From NCBI GenBank assembly GCA_964541155.1, contig CAZIPC010000002.1, forward strand, positions 372,001 through 436,000: 64,000 bases of DNA, written 5' to 3'. The stretch comes from UBA4416 sp964541155 (lineage in GTDB: Bacteria > Bacteroidota > Bacteroidia > B-17B0 > Aurantibacillaceae). The notes under the pieces were generated by a model. It was not told the origin of the DNA. It saw nothing but the letters and a program-made list of their open reading frames with translations, and did not search any database. How positions within the stretch are numbered: the stretch's first letter is position 1; each line of letters opens with the position of its first letter. Of this stretch, positions 1 through 9,404 are shown piece by piece. The position numbers and the translations under genes are program-made.

Positions 1-476
1 CTTCGGTGCCAATTTTACCTACTGAATTAATTTTAAAAACTGCTAAAGGCGAGCCACGTTTAATGACTTATGAAAGTTTATCTGACGGTGGTTTCCAAAC
101 AGGTACCATGTTAGGTTCAGGTGGATTTATTGCCATGGATGAGGACACAAGTATCGTTAAAAATTTATTTACATTCTCTCGTTTCTATCATCATGAGTCT
201 TGTGGGCAATGTTCTCCTTGCCGTGAAGGAACTGGTTGGATTGAAAAAATATTAAAGAAATTTATTGATGGAACTGCTAATGAAAGTGATGTGGATTTAT
301 TGTGGGATATTCAAAGTAAAATTGAAGGAAAAACAATATGCCCGTTAGGTGAAGCAGCAGCATGGCCTGTAGCAGCAGCACTTCGTCATTTTAAACATGA
401 GTTTATCGAAATCGCACAAAAGAAAAAATTTGTGGATATCAGTCATTATAACAGATTAAATAAAATAATAGCGTAA
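1..476 (+). CDS. nuoF: NADH-quinone oxidoreductase subunit F, 3' part
   Basis: This is the C-terminal part of NuoF, the flavoprotein of complex I that binds NADH and FMN. The reading frame is open to the window edge (first full codon at 3), so the N-terminal FMN/NADH domains lie outside. Visible are the N3 cluster motif ESCGQCSPCREG with three of the four cysteine ligands, and the fourth in TICPLGEAA. The stop TAA shares its last base with the ATG of nuoG, so the two are probably translationally coupled. It is the first visible gene of a nuoF-nuoN run. The family assignment is secure. Confidence 0.95.
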   Translation, partial: SVPILPTELILKTAKGEPRLMTYESLSDGGFQTGTMLGSGGFIAMDEDTSIVKNLFTFSRFYHHESCGQCSPCREGTGWIEKILKKFIDGTANESDVDLLWDIQSKIEGKTICPLGEAAAWPVAAALRHFKHEFIEIAQKKKFVDISHYNRLNKIIA

Positions 477-1459
477 TGAAAGTTACTATTGATGGAATAG
501 AAATTGATGTACCAAAGGGTACCACAATTCTTCAAGCAGCACGAATGATAGGTCCGGAGGTAGCTCCGCCAACAATGTGCTATTATTCTAAATTAAAAAC
601 TAGTGGTGGATACTGCCGTACTTGTATTGTTAAAGTAACACAAGGTAGCGCAGCTAATCCTACTCCAATGCCTAAACCTGTTGCGGCTTGTCGAACCGAG
701 GTGATGGACGGAATGGTTGTAGAAAATACCATTAATAAAGATGTTTTAGAAGCACGTAAAGGCGTGGTAGAATTTTTATTAGTAAACCACCCTTTAGATT
801 GCCCTGTCTGTGATCAAGCAGGAGAATGTTCTTTACAAGACTTAGGTTACGAGCACGGAGCTGCCACATCCCGTTACGAATTTCCTAGAAGAGAATTTGA
901 ACGCATTGATATTGGTAAATACGTACAATTACACATGAACCGTTGCATCATGTGTTTCCGTTGTGTGAAAGTTGCAGATCAACTAACAGATAAGCGTGTG
1001 CATGGTGTTATGCATCGTGGAGATGCAGCTGAGATTTCTACATACATTGAGAACGTAATTGAAAATGATTTTTCTGGTAACGTGATTGATGTTTGCCCTG
1101 TAGGAGCTTTAACAGATAAAACATTCCGGTTTAAATCTCGTGTTTGGTTTACTAAACCGGTTGATGCAAGTTGTGATTGCAAAAAATGTTCTGGTAAAGT
1201 TCGTTTATGGTACAAAGGCGATGAGATATTAAGAGTAACTGCTCGTAAAGATCAATGGGGAGAAGCAGAAGAATTTATTTGCAACGAATGTCGTTTTGAT
1301 AAAAAGAAAACTTCTGATTGGAAAATCGAAGGTCCTACAAAAGTAGATCGTCATTCAGTTATTTCACAAAATCATTACAATCATTTAAATGAGTTAAAAG
1401 TACAAGTGTTGAAACAACAAAAAGCACTTGGATTTATGGATATTAATAAAAGACCTTAA
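476..1459 (+). CDS. nuoG: NADH-quinone oxidoreductase subunit G, short form
   Basis: Electron-transfer subunit of the complex I peripheral arm. The 327-residue protein carries a 2Fe-2S site (C35, C47, C50, C72), a His-Cys 4Fe-4S site (H105, C109, C112, C118) and a ferredoxin-like 4Fe-4S site (C157, C160, C163, C207). Further cysteines C233, C235, C238, C269 and C272 look like the remnant of the Fe4S4 module that normally opens the molybdopterin-like domain. The large C-terminal domain of about 900-residue NuoG proteins is absent, and nuoH starts 9 nt later, so this is a genuinely short form and not a local break. Short NuoG proteins are known in Bacteroidota. Its start overlaps the nuoF stop by one base. 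Confidence 0.93.
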   Translation: MKVTIDGIEIDVPKGTTILQAARMIGPEVAPPTMCYYSKLKTSGGYCRTCIVKVTQGSAANPTPMPKPVAACRTEVMDGMVVENTINKDVLEARKGVVEFLLVNHPLDCPVCDQAGECSLQDLGYEHGAATSRYEFPRREFERIDIGKYVQLHMNRCIMCFRCVKVADQLTDKRVHGVMHRGDAAEISTYIENVIENDFSGNVIDVCPVGALTDKTFRFKSRVWFTKPVDASCDCKKCSGKVRLWYKGDEILRVTARKDQWGEAEEFICNECRFDKKKTSDWKIEGPTKVDRHSVISQNHYNHLNELKVQVLKQQKALGFMDINKRP

Positions 1460-1468
1460 TCAATTCGT

Positions 1469-2524
1469 ATGACAGCATTTATAATATATAAAGCAATAAT
1501 GTGTGCGGCAGTGTTCCTGTTATCTTTAGGGGTAGCAGCTTACGCAACGTTATGGGAAAGAAAATTTGCCGCTTTTTTACAAGACAGAAAAGGTCCAAGT
1601 AGAGCGGGTCCAGGTGGATTATTACAACCAATTGCCGATGGTGTGAAAATGTTTATGAAGGAAGAAATTATTCCTAATGTTTCTAATCGTTCATTATTTA
1701 TTTTAGGACCATGCTTATTTATGGTAACTGCTGTTATGACAAGCGTGGTAATTCCATGGGCTAAACCAATGAACATTGGCGGGCATTTATACGACTTACA
1801 AATCACAGATATTAATATCGGTACTATCTATTTATTAGGTGTGGTGTCAATTGGAGTTTACGGTATCATGATTGGAGGTTGGGCATCAAATAATAAATTT
1901 GCTTTATTAGGAGCTGTTCGTGCGTCATCACAAATGATTAGTTACGAAATTGCAATGGGTATTGCTTTAATTGCATTAATTATTTCTTCTGGTGGTTCAT
2001 TAAGTTTAAAAGATATTATTGAAGGTCAAGACAAAGGCTTTGCAAATATTGTTTGGCAACCTTTAGGATTTTTAATATTCTTTATTTGCGCGTTAGCAGA
2101 AACTAACCGTGCACCATTTGATTTGCCTGAGTGTGAAACAGAGTTAGTGGGAGGTTATCATACAGAGTATTCATCAATGAAGTTAGGCTTATTCTTATTT
2201 GCTGAGTACATCAACATGTTTATCTCTTCAGCAATTATGGCTGGTTTTTATTTTGGTGGATATAACTTCCCATACTCTAGTGAGTTGTATACAACATTAG
2301 GATTGCACGAAGGAGATTGGTTAATTTCATTAATTGGCTTTGGAGCATACTTTACAAAAATCGTAATTTTCATTTGTGTGTTTATGTGGGTTCGTTGGAC
2401 ATTGCCTCGTTTTCGTTATGACCAATTAATGAATTTAGGTTGGAAAATTTTATTACCCTTATCTTTATTTAATTTAGCTTTAACAGTAGTAGTAGAATAT
2501 TTTAGAGGAAATATTCATTTTTAA
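1469..2524 (+). CDS. nuoH: NADH-quinone oxidoreductase subunit H
   Basis: Membrane subunit that forms the quinone-binding cavity at the junction of complex I arms. The 351-residue polytopic protein has the conserved N-terminal segment ERKFAAFLQDRKGPSRAGP and the acidic cytoplasmic loop AETNRAPFDLPECETELV, both hallmarks of NuoH/ND1. Length is normal for the family. It starts with ATG 9 nt after nuoG and lies 11 nt before the ATG of nuoI, inside the nuo operon. Confidence 0.97.
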   Translation: MTAFIIYKAIMCAAVFLLSLGVAAYATLWERKFAAFLQDRKGPSRAGPGGLLQPIADGVKMFMKEEIIPNVSNRSLFILGPCLFMVTAVMTSVVIPWAKPMNIGGHLYDLQITDINIGTIYLLGVVSIGVYGIMIGGWASNNKFALLGAVRASSQMISYEIAMGIALIALIISSGGSLSLKDIIEGQDKGFANIVWQPLGFLIFFICALAETNRAPFDLPECETELVGGYHTEYSSMKLGLFLFAEYINMFISSAIMAGFYFGGYNFPYSSELYTTLGLHEGDWLISLIGFGAYFTKIVIFICVFMWVRWTLPRFRYDQLMNLGWKILLPLSLFNLALTVVVEYFRGNIHF

Positions 2525-2535
2525 AAATATTGAAA

Positions 2536-3141
2536 ATGCAATTAACAAATAGAAAAATAGTCGTATCAAATAAACAGCAAAGTTTTGCCGAAAGAATTTA
2601 TTTACCTGCTATTGTAAAAGGTATGATGATTACGGCAAGCCATTTATTTAAAAAATCACCTACGATTAATTACCCAGAACAAAAACGCCCTATTGCTAAT
2701 GTATATCGTGGGCAACATGTTTTAAAACGTGATGAAAATGGAGCAGAACGCTGTACATCTTGTGGAATGTGTGCTGTAGCATGTCCTGCAGAAGCAATTA
2801 CTATGACAAGTGGAGAGCGTAAAAAAGGCGAAGAACATTTATATCGTGAAGAAAAATATGCAGCAACTTATGAAATTGATATGTTGCGTTGTATTTTTTG
2901 TGGATTATGCGAAGAAGCTTGTCCGAAAGAAGCTATCTTTTTAACAGATAGAATTGTGGACGCAGGATTTGAACGAAAAGATTTTGTTTTTGGTAAAGAC
3001 AAGTTAGTAGAAAAAATAGATCAACGTATTGATGTTACTAAACGTCAAACACCAGAAGTATTAGCATTCAAAAAAATTCCAGGTTTAAAGCACAATGAAT
3101 TATTTGATGCAAAAAAATTAAATAAAGGACACAAACACTAA
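2536..3141 (+). CDS. nuoI: NADH-quinone oxidoreductase subunit I
   Basis: Ferredoxin-like subunit that carries the N6a and N6b 4Fe-4S clusters and passes electrons towards N2 and quinone. Two CxxCxxCxxxCP motifs are present: CTSCGMCAVACP (C73, C76, C79, C83) and CIFCGLCEEACP (C119, C122, C125, C129). I chose ATG 2536 over the in-frame TTG at 2530, which adds only two residues. The protein has 201 residues, slightly longer than the E. coli one because of a basic C-terminal tail. Position between nuoH and nuoJ is canonical. Confidence 0.96.
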   Translation: MQLTNRKIVVSNKQQSFAERIYLPAIVKGMMITASHLFKKSPTINYPEQKRPIANVYRGQHVLKRDENGAERCTSCGMCAVACPAEAITMTSGERKKGEEHLYREEKYAATYEIDMLRCIFCGLCEEACPKEAIFLTDRIVDAGFERKDFVFGKDKLVEKIDQRIDVTKRQTPEVLAFKKIPGLKHNELFDAKKLNKGHKH

Positions 3142-3150
3142 AATTTAAAT

Positions 3151-3687
3151 ATGTTAGGATATACAATTACACAATGGCTTTTTGGGATTTTATCATTTCT
3201 TGCTATTATGTTCGCACTTATGGTGGTTTTTACTCGTAACCCCGTTAATTCAGTTTTATACTTAGTACTTACCTTCTTTTGTATTGCAGGACACTACTTG
3301 CTATTAAATGCTCAGTTTTTAGCAGTAGTTCATATAGTAGTATACGCGGGGGCTATCATGGTATTATTTCTATTTATTATCATGTTAATGAATTTAAATG
3401 CCGATACCGAACCTAGGAAGCATATTGTTACCAGAGCTATTGCCGGCATAGTAGGTGGTGTTTTGTTATTTGTAATGGTTGGTGCTTTAAAAGGAGCAGA
3501 GCAATTGCAAATAGTGAGAGGGGGATCTTCTCAAATAGGGTTAGTTAAAAATTTAGGTAAAGTATTATTTAGTGAATTTTTATTCCCATTTGAAATAGCA
3601 TCCATATTATTATTAGCAGCCTTAGTAGGCGCTATTATGATTGGTAAGCGCGATACAAACATTAACTCAAAAGAAACTATAAACTAA
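3151..3687 (+). CDS. nuoJ: NADH-quinone oxidoreductase subunit J
   Basis: Membrane subunit of complex I (ND6-like) with about five transmembrane helices in 178 residues. The conserved central helix containing VVHIVVYAGAIMVLFLFIIM, with the bulge of ND6-type TM3, is present. It sits 9 nt after nuoI and 18 nt before nuoK in the usual order. The C-terminal tail after the last helix is short and polar. Confidence 0.95.
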   Translation: MLGYTITQWLFGILSFLAIMFALMVVFTRNPVNSVLYLVLTFFCIAGHYLLLNAQFLAVVHIVVYAGAIMVLFLFIIMLMNLNADTEPRKHIVTRAIAGIVGGVLLFVMVGALKGAEQLQIVRGGSSQIGLVKNLGKVLFSEFLFPFEIASILLLAALVGAIMIGKRDTNINSKETIN

Positions 3688-3705
3688 TATAATCATAATC
3701 ATACT

Positions 3706-4017
3706 ATGTTAAACGGAATTCCTATTAATTTTTACATCATGTTAAGCGCAGTGCTTTTTATAATTGGTGTTGTTGGCGTTATGGCTCGCAGAAATGCCAT
3801 TATTATTTTTATGTGTATTGAGTTAATGCTTAATGCAGTTAATTTATTATTGGTAGCGTTTTCAACTTTACATAATGACGCCTCAGGACAGGTATTTGTA
3901 TTCTTTATTATGACAGTTGCAGCCGCTGAGGTTGCAGTAGGTTTAGCTATTTTATCGATGGTGTATCGTAATTTCAAAACAATTGATATTGATTTATTAA
4001 GCAGATTAAAGAACTAA
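3706..4017 (+). CDS. nuoK: NADH-quinone oxidoreductase subunit K
   Basis: Small ND4L-like proton-channel subunit, 103 residues with three transmembrane helices. The two membrane glutamates essential in this family are visible at E39 (CIELMLNAVNLLL) and E75 (AAAEVAVGLAI). Length and position between nuoJ and nuoL are normal. It ends 4 nt before the ATG of nuoL. Confidence 0.96.
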   Translation: MLNGIPINFYIMLSAVLFIIGVVGVMARRNAIIIFMCIELMLNAVNLLLVAFSTLHNDASGQVFVFFIMTVAAAEVAVGLAILSMVYRNFKTIDIDLLSRLKN

Positions 4018-4021
4018 GTAT

Positions 4022-5908
4022 ATGATTAAATTAGTAGCCCTTATCCCATTATTTCCTTTATTAGGTTTTTTAATAAATGGATTTTTTGGTAAAAAAATTA
4101 GTAAAAGCTTATCTGGATGGATAGCTAGCATAGCGGTGTTGGCATCGTTTATAGTATCAGTATTAATCTTCATAGAGCTTGAACATTCTGCTGAAAAATC
4201 TCATATTGTTACTTTATTTTCATGGATAAATTCCGATACTCTAAAAATCCCATTTGAGTTTTTAATTGATCCATTGTCGTCTTGGTTTTTATTAATTATA
4301 ACAGGCATTGGATTTTTAATACATATATATTCGATGGGGTATATGCATGATGATGACGCATTTGCTAGATTTTTTACATACTTGAATTTATTTGTATTCT
4401 TTATGTTGTTGTTAGTATTAGGGAACAACTACTTAATTATGTTTGTAGGCTGGGAAGGAGTAGGGCTATGTTCTTATTTATTAATTGGTTTTTGGTTTAA
4501 AAATACTGCGTACAACAATGCAGCAAAAAAAGCTTTTATTATGAACCGTATTGGTGACTTGGGCTTTTTAATGGGGATTATTTTAATATTTATCACATTT
4601 GGAAGTATTTCTTATAACCAAGTGTTTACGATTGCGTCTAGCGGCAATGAGGGAACTGTTACAGTAATAGCATTGTTGTTATTTATAGGAGCTATGGGAA
4701 AATCGGCACAATTGCCTTTATATACTTGGTTACCAGACGCAATGGCTGGCCCAACTCCAGTATCTGCATTAATTCATGCAGCAACGATGGTTACAGCTGG
4801 TATATATATGATTGTTCGTTCTAATATTTTTTATTCAATGTCTGCAGAGGCTTCAGAAGTGGTTGCTATTGTTGGCGTAACAACCGCATTATTTGCAGCA
4901 ACAATTGGTTTATTTCAAAACGACATTAAAAAAGTTTTAGCATATTCAACAGTATCTCAATTAGGATTAATGTTTTTAGGATTAGGAGTTGGGGCTTATA
5001 GTTCATCAGTATTTCATGTTACTACACATGCATTCTTTAAAGCATTATTGTTTTTAGGTGCTGGTTCTGTAATTCATGCTATGGGTGGCGAACAAGATAT
5101 GCGTAAAATGGGTGGTTTATGGAAACATTTGCCAATAACAGGAAAAGTAATGGCAATTGGCACCTTGGCAATTAGTGGATTTCCTTTATTATCAGGATTC
5201 TTCTCAAAAGATGAAATTTTAGCACATACGTATGAACATAGCCCTGTGTTGTGGTTTTTTGGAATGGTAACATCAATATTAACCGCCTTCTATATGTTTA
5301 GATTATTTTTCTTAACATTTTTTGGAAGCTTCAGAGGAACCCACGAACAAGAACATCACTTACACGAATCTCCAGTAACAATGACTATACCTTTAGTTGT
5401 ATTAGCTATTTTATCTGTATTTGGTGGAATTTTAGGCTTACCCGAATTTTGGGGAACAACCAATTGGTTTCATCATCATTTAGATTCAATTATTATTCAC
5501 AAAAACCCAAGCATTTTAAATCACGAAAAAGAATGGGTATTGATGGGATTAGCTACTTTGGCAGCTTTAGCTACTATTTTCTTTGCTTATATGGTGTATA
5601 TTAAAAATCATATTTTACCTGAGCCAAAAGATGAAAAGCTATCAGGCATTAAAAAAATAATTTATAATAAATATTATATAGATGAAATTTACGATGTAGT
5701 TATTCGTAAACCGTTAGATATATTATCTGAAATATTCTATAAGTTTTTAGATTTACAAATTGTGGATGGAATTGTTAATGGCTTTGGAACTGCCGTAACA
5801 GGCGTTAGCTCATTAGTTCGTAAAGTTCAAACCGGACATATTGGGTTTTATATTTTTGGAATGGTATTAGGAATTATTGCCATTTTATTTTTCACATTTA
5901 TTAAATAG
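4022..5908 (+). CDS. nuoL: NADH-quinone oxidoreductase subunit L
   Basis: Antiporter-like proton-pumping subunit (ND5). The 628-residue polytopic protein has the proton-channel family signature around MFVGWEGVGLCSYLLIGFW and the region TWLPDAMAGPTPVSALIHAATMV, which hold the conserved membrane Glu and Lys/His residues. The C-terminal section (after about residue 500) fits the lateral amphipathic helix and anchor helix specific to NuoL. Full length for the family, directly behind nuoK. Confidence 0.97.
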   Translation: MIKLVALIPLFPLLGFLINGFFGKKISKSLSGWIASIAVLASFIVSVLIFIELEHSAEKSHIVTLFSWINSDTLKIPFEFLIDPLSSWFLLIITGIGFLIHIYSMGYMHDDDAFARFFTYLNLFVFFMLLLVLGNNYLIMFVGWEGVGLCSYLLIGFWFKNTAYNNAAKKAFIMNRIGDLGFLMGIILIFITFGSISYNQVFTIASSGNEGTVTVIALLLFIGAMGKSAQLPLYTWLPDAMAGPTPVSALIHAATMVTAGIYMIVRSNIFYSMSAEASEVVAIVGVTTALFAATIGLFQNDIKKVLAYSTVSQLGLMFLGLGVGAYSSSVFHVTTHAFFKALLFLGAGSVIHAMGGEQDMRKMGGLWKHLPITGKVMAIGTLAISGFPLLSGFFSKDEILAHTYEHSPVLWFFGMVTSILTAFYMFRLFFLTFFGSFRGTHEQEHHLHESPVTMTIPLVVLAILSVFGGILGLPEFWGTTNWFHHHLDSIIIHKNPSILNHEKEWVLMGLATLAALATIFFAYMVYIKNHILPEPKDEKLSGIKKIIYNKYYIDEIYDVVIRKPLDILSEIFYKFLDLQIVDGIVNGFGTAVTGVSSLVRKVQTGHIGFYIFGMVLGIIAILFFTFIK

Positions 5909-5935
5909 TATTAAAAAAGTAAATCATAAAAAGAT

Positions 5936-7399
5936 ATGTTAGTAGGATTATTAATTATTGTACCTCTTATAGCAAGTTTGCTAGTGTTTGTTACTAAAGG
6001 AAACACAAGTAGAACAGTTGCTTTAGGTTTATCTATTGTTGAATTTATGTTATCGCTGGTAGTGTTATTTCAGTATAAATATAATCCAGCAAGTGCTGAT
6101 TTGATGTTAAACTGCCCTTGGGTTGAATCTTTAGGAATTCACTTTGCGGTAAGCATCGATGCTTTATCAATGTTAATGGTATTATTAACAACCTTCTTAG
6201 TTCCATTAATTATTTTATCATCATTTAATTCTACTTACGAAAAACCAAATTCATTTTATGGATTAATTTTATTGATGCAGATGGCGTTAGTAGGTGTGTT
6301 TACGGCAAATGATGGTTTCTTATTTTATGTATTTTGGGAATTAGCTTTAATTCCAATTTATTTTATCTGTTTATTATGGGGCGGAGAAAATCGTGGACGC
6401 ATCACTTTCAAATTTTTTGTTTACACCTTATTTGGATCTTTGTTTATGTTAATAGGGCTAATTTACTTATATAATCATACTGGTCTCGAAACAGGTGTTA
6501 AATCATGGGCATTAACAGATTTATATCAAGCGGGTAAATCATTAACATTACAACAACAATCGGTTGTATTTTGGTTCATCTTTTTAGCCTTTGGTATAAA
6601 AATGCCGATATTCCCTTTGCATACATGGCAACCAGATACATATGTTAACGCTCCTACACAAGGAACGATGTTGTTATCAGGTATTATGTTAAAAATGGGA
6701 ACATTTGGATTAATAAAATGGTTATTGCCACTTACACCATTAGCTCTAGCAGAATGGGGATGGTTAGCAATTGCATTATCAGTGTTTGGAATTTTTTATG
6801 CTTCATGTATTGCTATCGTTCAAAAAGATTACAAGCGTTTAATTGCGTATTCATCTATTGCCCACGTTGGATTAATTGCGTCAGGAATTCTAGCAGCGAA
6901 TCAGCAAGGTATACAAGGAGCAATGATGCAAATGTTAGCTCATGGAGTGAATGTTGTTGGATTGTTTTTAATTGCAGATATTTTAATGCGACATACTGGA
7001 ACTCGCGAAATAGATAAATTAGGAGGTATTAGAAGTATGAACGGAAATTTTGCCGTTTTATTTTTAATCATCATGTTAGGATCAGTGGCATTACCATTAA
7101 CAAATGGTTTTGTAGGTGAGTTTTTATTAATTAATGGAGTGTATCAATATGGCTCATGGGTTGCTGCATTTGCTGGGTTAACAGTTATTTTAGGAGCCGT
7201 ATACATGCTTCGTAGTTATCAAGCTATTATGCTTGGAGAGCGAAAAGACTCGGCAATTGCCTTTGGTTCATTAGCAAATTCAGATAAATGGGTATTATAT
7301 ATAGTTTGCGCAACAGTTATTTTTTGTGGAGTTTATCCAAAGCTATTAAATGACTTGGCTGAAGAGGGAACAAAATTAATCATGATGAATTTAAAATGA
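5936..7399 (+). CDS. nuoM: NADH-quinone oxidoreductase subunit M
   Basis: Antiporter-like proton-pumping subunit (ND4), 487 residues, polytopic. Diagnostic stretches are FYVFWELALIPIYFICLLWGG with the key membrane Glu, and FPLHTWQPDTYVNAPTQGTMLLSG. It starts 27 nt after nuoL, and a slightly longer gap of 59 nt follows before nuoN. Nothing is unusual in length or motifs. Confidence 0.97.
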   Translation: MLVGLLIIVPLIASLLVFVTKGNTSRTVALGLSIVEFMLSLVVLFQYKYNPASADLMLNCPWVESLGIHFAVSIDALSMLMVLLTTFLVPLIILSSFNSTYEKPNSFYGLILLMQMALVGVFTANDGFLFYVFWELALIPIYFICLLWGGENRGRITFKFFVYTLFGSLFMLIGLIYLYNHTGLETGVKSWALTDLYQAGKSLTLQQQSVVFWFIFLAFGIKMPIFPLHTWQPDTYVNAPTQGTMLLSGIMLKMGTFGLIKWLLPLTPLALAEWGWLAIALSVFGIFYASCIAIVQKDYKRLIAYSSIAHVGLIASGILAANQQGIQGAMMQMLAHGVNVVGLFLIADILMRHTGTREIDKLGGIRSMNGNFAVLFLIIMLGSVALPLTNGFVGEFLLINGVYQYGSWVAAFAGLTVILGAVYMLRSYQAIMLGERKDSAIAFGSLANSDKWVLYIVCATVIFCGVYPKLLNDLAEEGTKLIMMNLK

Positions 7400-7458
7400 T
7401 AACCAACATCAGTAAAAAACATTAGTTAACATTTAAAATAAAAAATATTTAAAATCAT

Positions 7459-8850
7459 ATGAAAGGTCTTTTTATCATTAGTGCACTAGGAATTTTAGCC
7501 ATGTTAGCTGAGATTTTTAAATTAAAAAAAATACTATATCCAATTGTATTAATTGGTATTGTAGCAGCATATGTTACTAATTTTATGGAATGGAATCATA
7601 ATGCAAGCATATCGATGTTTAGTAACATGATGCGTTTTGATAATGTAGCTTTAGCTTTTAGCGGTGTGATTTTAATAACAGCTTTTTTTTGGTTTATTTT
7701 AGCAAACGATTATTTTGAAGAAGACCATGTAACAGATCATTTTGCATTAGTATTGTTTGCATTAGTAGGTGCGGTTATGTTAACCGGTTTTAGTAACATG
7801 ACAACATTGTTTTTAGGGATTGAAATTTTATCAATACCGATGTATGTTTTAGCAGCTAGCCGTAAACGTCAGTTAGCATCAAACGAAGCAGGGTTTAAAT
7901 ATTTAATCATGGGATCATTTGCTTCTGGATTTTTATTATTTGGTATAGCATTAATTTACGGAGCTATAGGAAGTTTTGATTTAATGGCAATTCGCTCATT
8001 TATTTCACATGCAAACGGTAATTTACCCACATTCTTTTATGCGGGTGTTTTATTAATTATGGTTGCTATGTTATTTAAAGTAAGTGCAGCACCTTTTCAT
8101 TTTTGGGCACCTGATGTCTATGAAGGATCTCCAACTGTAATTACAGCTTTAATGAGCACAATAGTTAAAACAGCTGCATTTGCTGCGTTTATGCGTTTGT
8201 TTTTAGTTGTTTTTGGTGGTGTAAATAATACTTGGAGTATGGTATTAGCAGTAGTTATCGCTTTATCGTTAGTTGTTTCAAATATAACAGCAGCTACGCA
8301 ACAAAGTGTAAAGCGTATGTTGGCATACTCTAGTATTAGTCATGCAGCTTTTATGTTGATGGCTATTTTAGCTAATCAAAGAGGTATGAGTAGCGTGAGT
8401 GCTATTTTATATTATTCATTAGCATATTCTGTAGGATCAATTTTAGCATTTACGGTATTATATCATATTTCAAAATCAAAACATAGCACTTCTTTAGAAG
8501 CATTTAATGGCTTAGGAAAAAGACATCCATTTATGGCGTTTTGCATGTTAATTGCTATGTTGTCATTAGCTGGTATTCCAATTACTGCAGGATTTTTTGC
8601 TAAATATTTTATATTTTCTGTAATGATAGGGACTACTTTTAAGTGGCTTTTAATAATTGCTATTTTAACCTCGACGGTTGGTGTTTATTATTACTTTAAG
8701 GTTGTAATTGCTATGTATTTTAAACAACAAGAAACTAACCATGAAGAAATTAAAATAGGAACCATGCATTTATTGTTATTAGCACTTACTACTCTTGTTA
8801 CTCTTGTACTTGGTGTTGTTCCTAACTATGTAATTAATATTTTCAGTTAA
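7459..8850 (+). CDS. nuoN: NADH-quinone oxidoreductase subunit N
   Basis: Antiporter-like proton-pumping subunit (ND2), 463 residues, polytopic. The stretch FKVSAAPFHFWAPDVYEGSP is the NuoN signature and includes the TM7 Lys region. It is the last gene of the visible complex I operon; the next gene is 80 nt away and unrelated. I see no strong hairpin after the stop, so transcription may fade or read through in the AT-rich spacer. Confidence 0.96.
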   Translation: MKGLFIISALGILAMLAEIFKLKKILYPIVLIGIVAAYVTNFMEWNHNASISMFSNMMRFDNVALAFSGVILITAFFWFILANDYFEEDHVTDHFALVLFALVGAVMLTGFSNMTTLFLGIEILSIPMYVLAASRKRQLASNEAGFKYLIMGSFASGFLLFGIALIYGAIGSFDLMAIRSFISHANGNLPTFFYAGVLLIMVAMLFKVSAAPFHFWAPDVYEGSPTVITALMSTIVKTAAFAAFMRLFLVVFGGVNNTWSMVLAVVIALSLVVSNITAATQQSVKRMLAYSSISHAAFMLMAILANQRGMSSVSAILYYSLAYSVGSILAFTVLYHISKSKHSTSLEAFNGLGKRHPFMAFCMLIAMLSLAGIPITAGFFAKYFIFSVMIGTTFKWLLIIAILTSTVGVYYYFKVVIAMYFKQQETNHEEIKIGTMHLLLLALTTLVTLVLGVVPNYVINIFS

Positions 8851-8930
8851 GATATCTAATTAGATAATAATTAATATTCTGATAACATTTAAATTAACTT
8901 AAGTTAAAATCATAGCACCATATTTGTGTT

Positions 8931-9278
8931 ATGAAAAAGCAATTACTTTTTATTTTTATTTTAATAACTTGTGTTTATTGTTCAGGCTTTTCTAATGATA
9001 AGCCAAAGCCAGTAAATACTAAATCAATCATCTTAAGCGGAAAAATTATTGACTTTTCAAACAATGAAAATTTAGCAGGGGTAAAAATCACATGTGCTAC
9101 TTGTAATAAAACAATTTACTCGGATTTAGATGGAAATTTTTTTGTATATCTGGAAGTGATAGCAAGTGAAAATTTAACATTGGAAGTTTCTCAAATTGGA
9201 TATTTAACAAAAACGCTTAATTATAAAGCTCTACAGGGCAATTCAAATAATCTTATAATAAATCTAGAATCAGAATAA
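8931..9278 (+). CDS. Small secreted carboxypeptidase-regulatory-like protein
   Basis: A 115-residue protein with an N-terminal signal peptide (hydrophobic LLFIFILITCVYCSGF). The rest resembles one CarboxypepD_reg-like beta-sandwich: SGKIIDFSNNENLAGVKI, then YSDLDGNFFVYL and a closing GYLTKTL strand. In Bacteroidota this fold usually sits at the N-terminus of TonB-dependent receptors; here it stands alone. Two cysteines (ITCATC) could form a disulfide or bind a ligand. The sequence ATATTTG lies directly upstream, only 4 nt before the ATG, so the mRNA may have almost no leader. The function is unknown. Export and fold are fairly well supported, the role is not. Confidence 0.75.
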   Translation: MKKQLLFIFILITCVYCSGFSNDKPKPVNTKSIILSGKIIDFSNNENLAGVKITCATCNKTIYSDLDGNFFVYLEVIASENLTLEVSQIGYLTKTLNYKALQGNSNNLIINLESE

Positions 9279-9345
9279 GGCTATTTGTTATGTAAACTTA
9301 AAGTTAAGTTTTAGTTATCGTTATGCTAATTTTGTTTTATTGAAT

Positions 9346-9353
9346 TACATTTG
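9346..9353 (+). promoter_or_regulatory. Candidate -7 box for the MORN-repeat gene
   Basis: TACATTTG matches the Bacteroidota -7 consensus TAnnTTTG and lies 51 nt before the ATG at 9405. I do not see a clear TTG at the -33 position. It would give a 5' leader of about 47 nt. Confidence 0.45.
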
Positions 9354-9404
9354 TGTTAGAAATCAGTAGTGATTTATCAGTTCTAACATTTAAATCTCGT
9401 AATC

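Noticed and set aside
1200..1469. Frameshift or truncation of nuoG
   Set aside because: nuoH begins 9 nt after the nuoG stop and no remnant of the C-terminal domain is found; short NuoG is usual in Bacteroidota.
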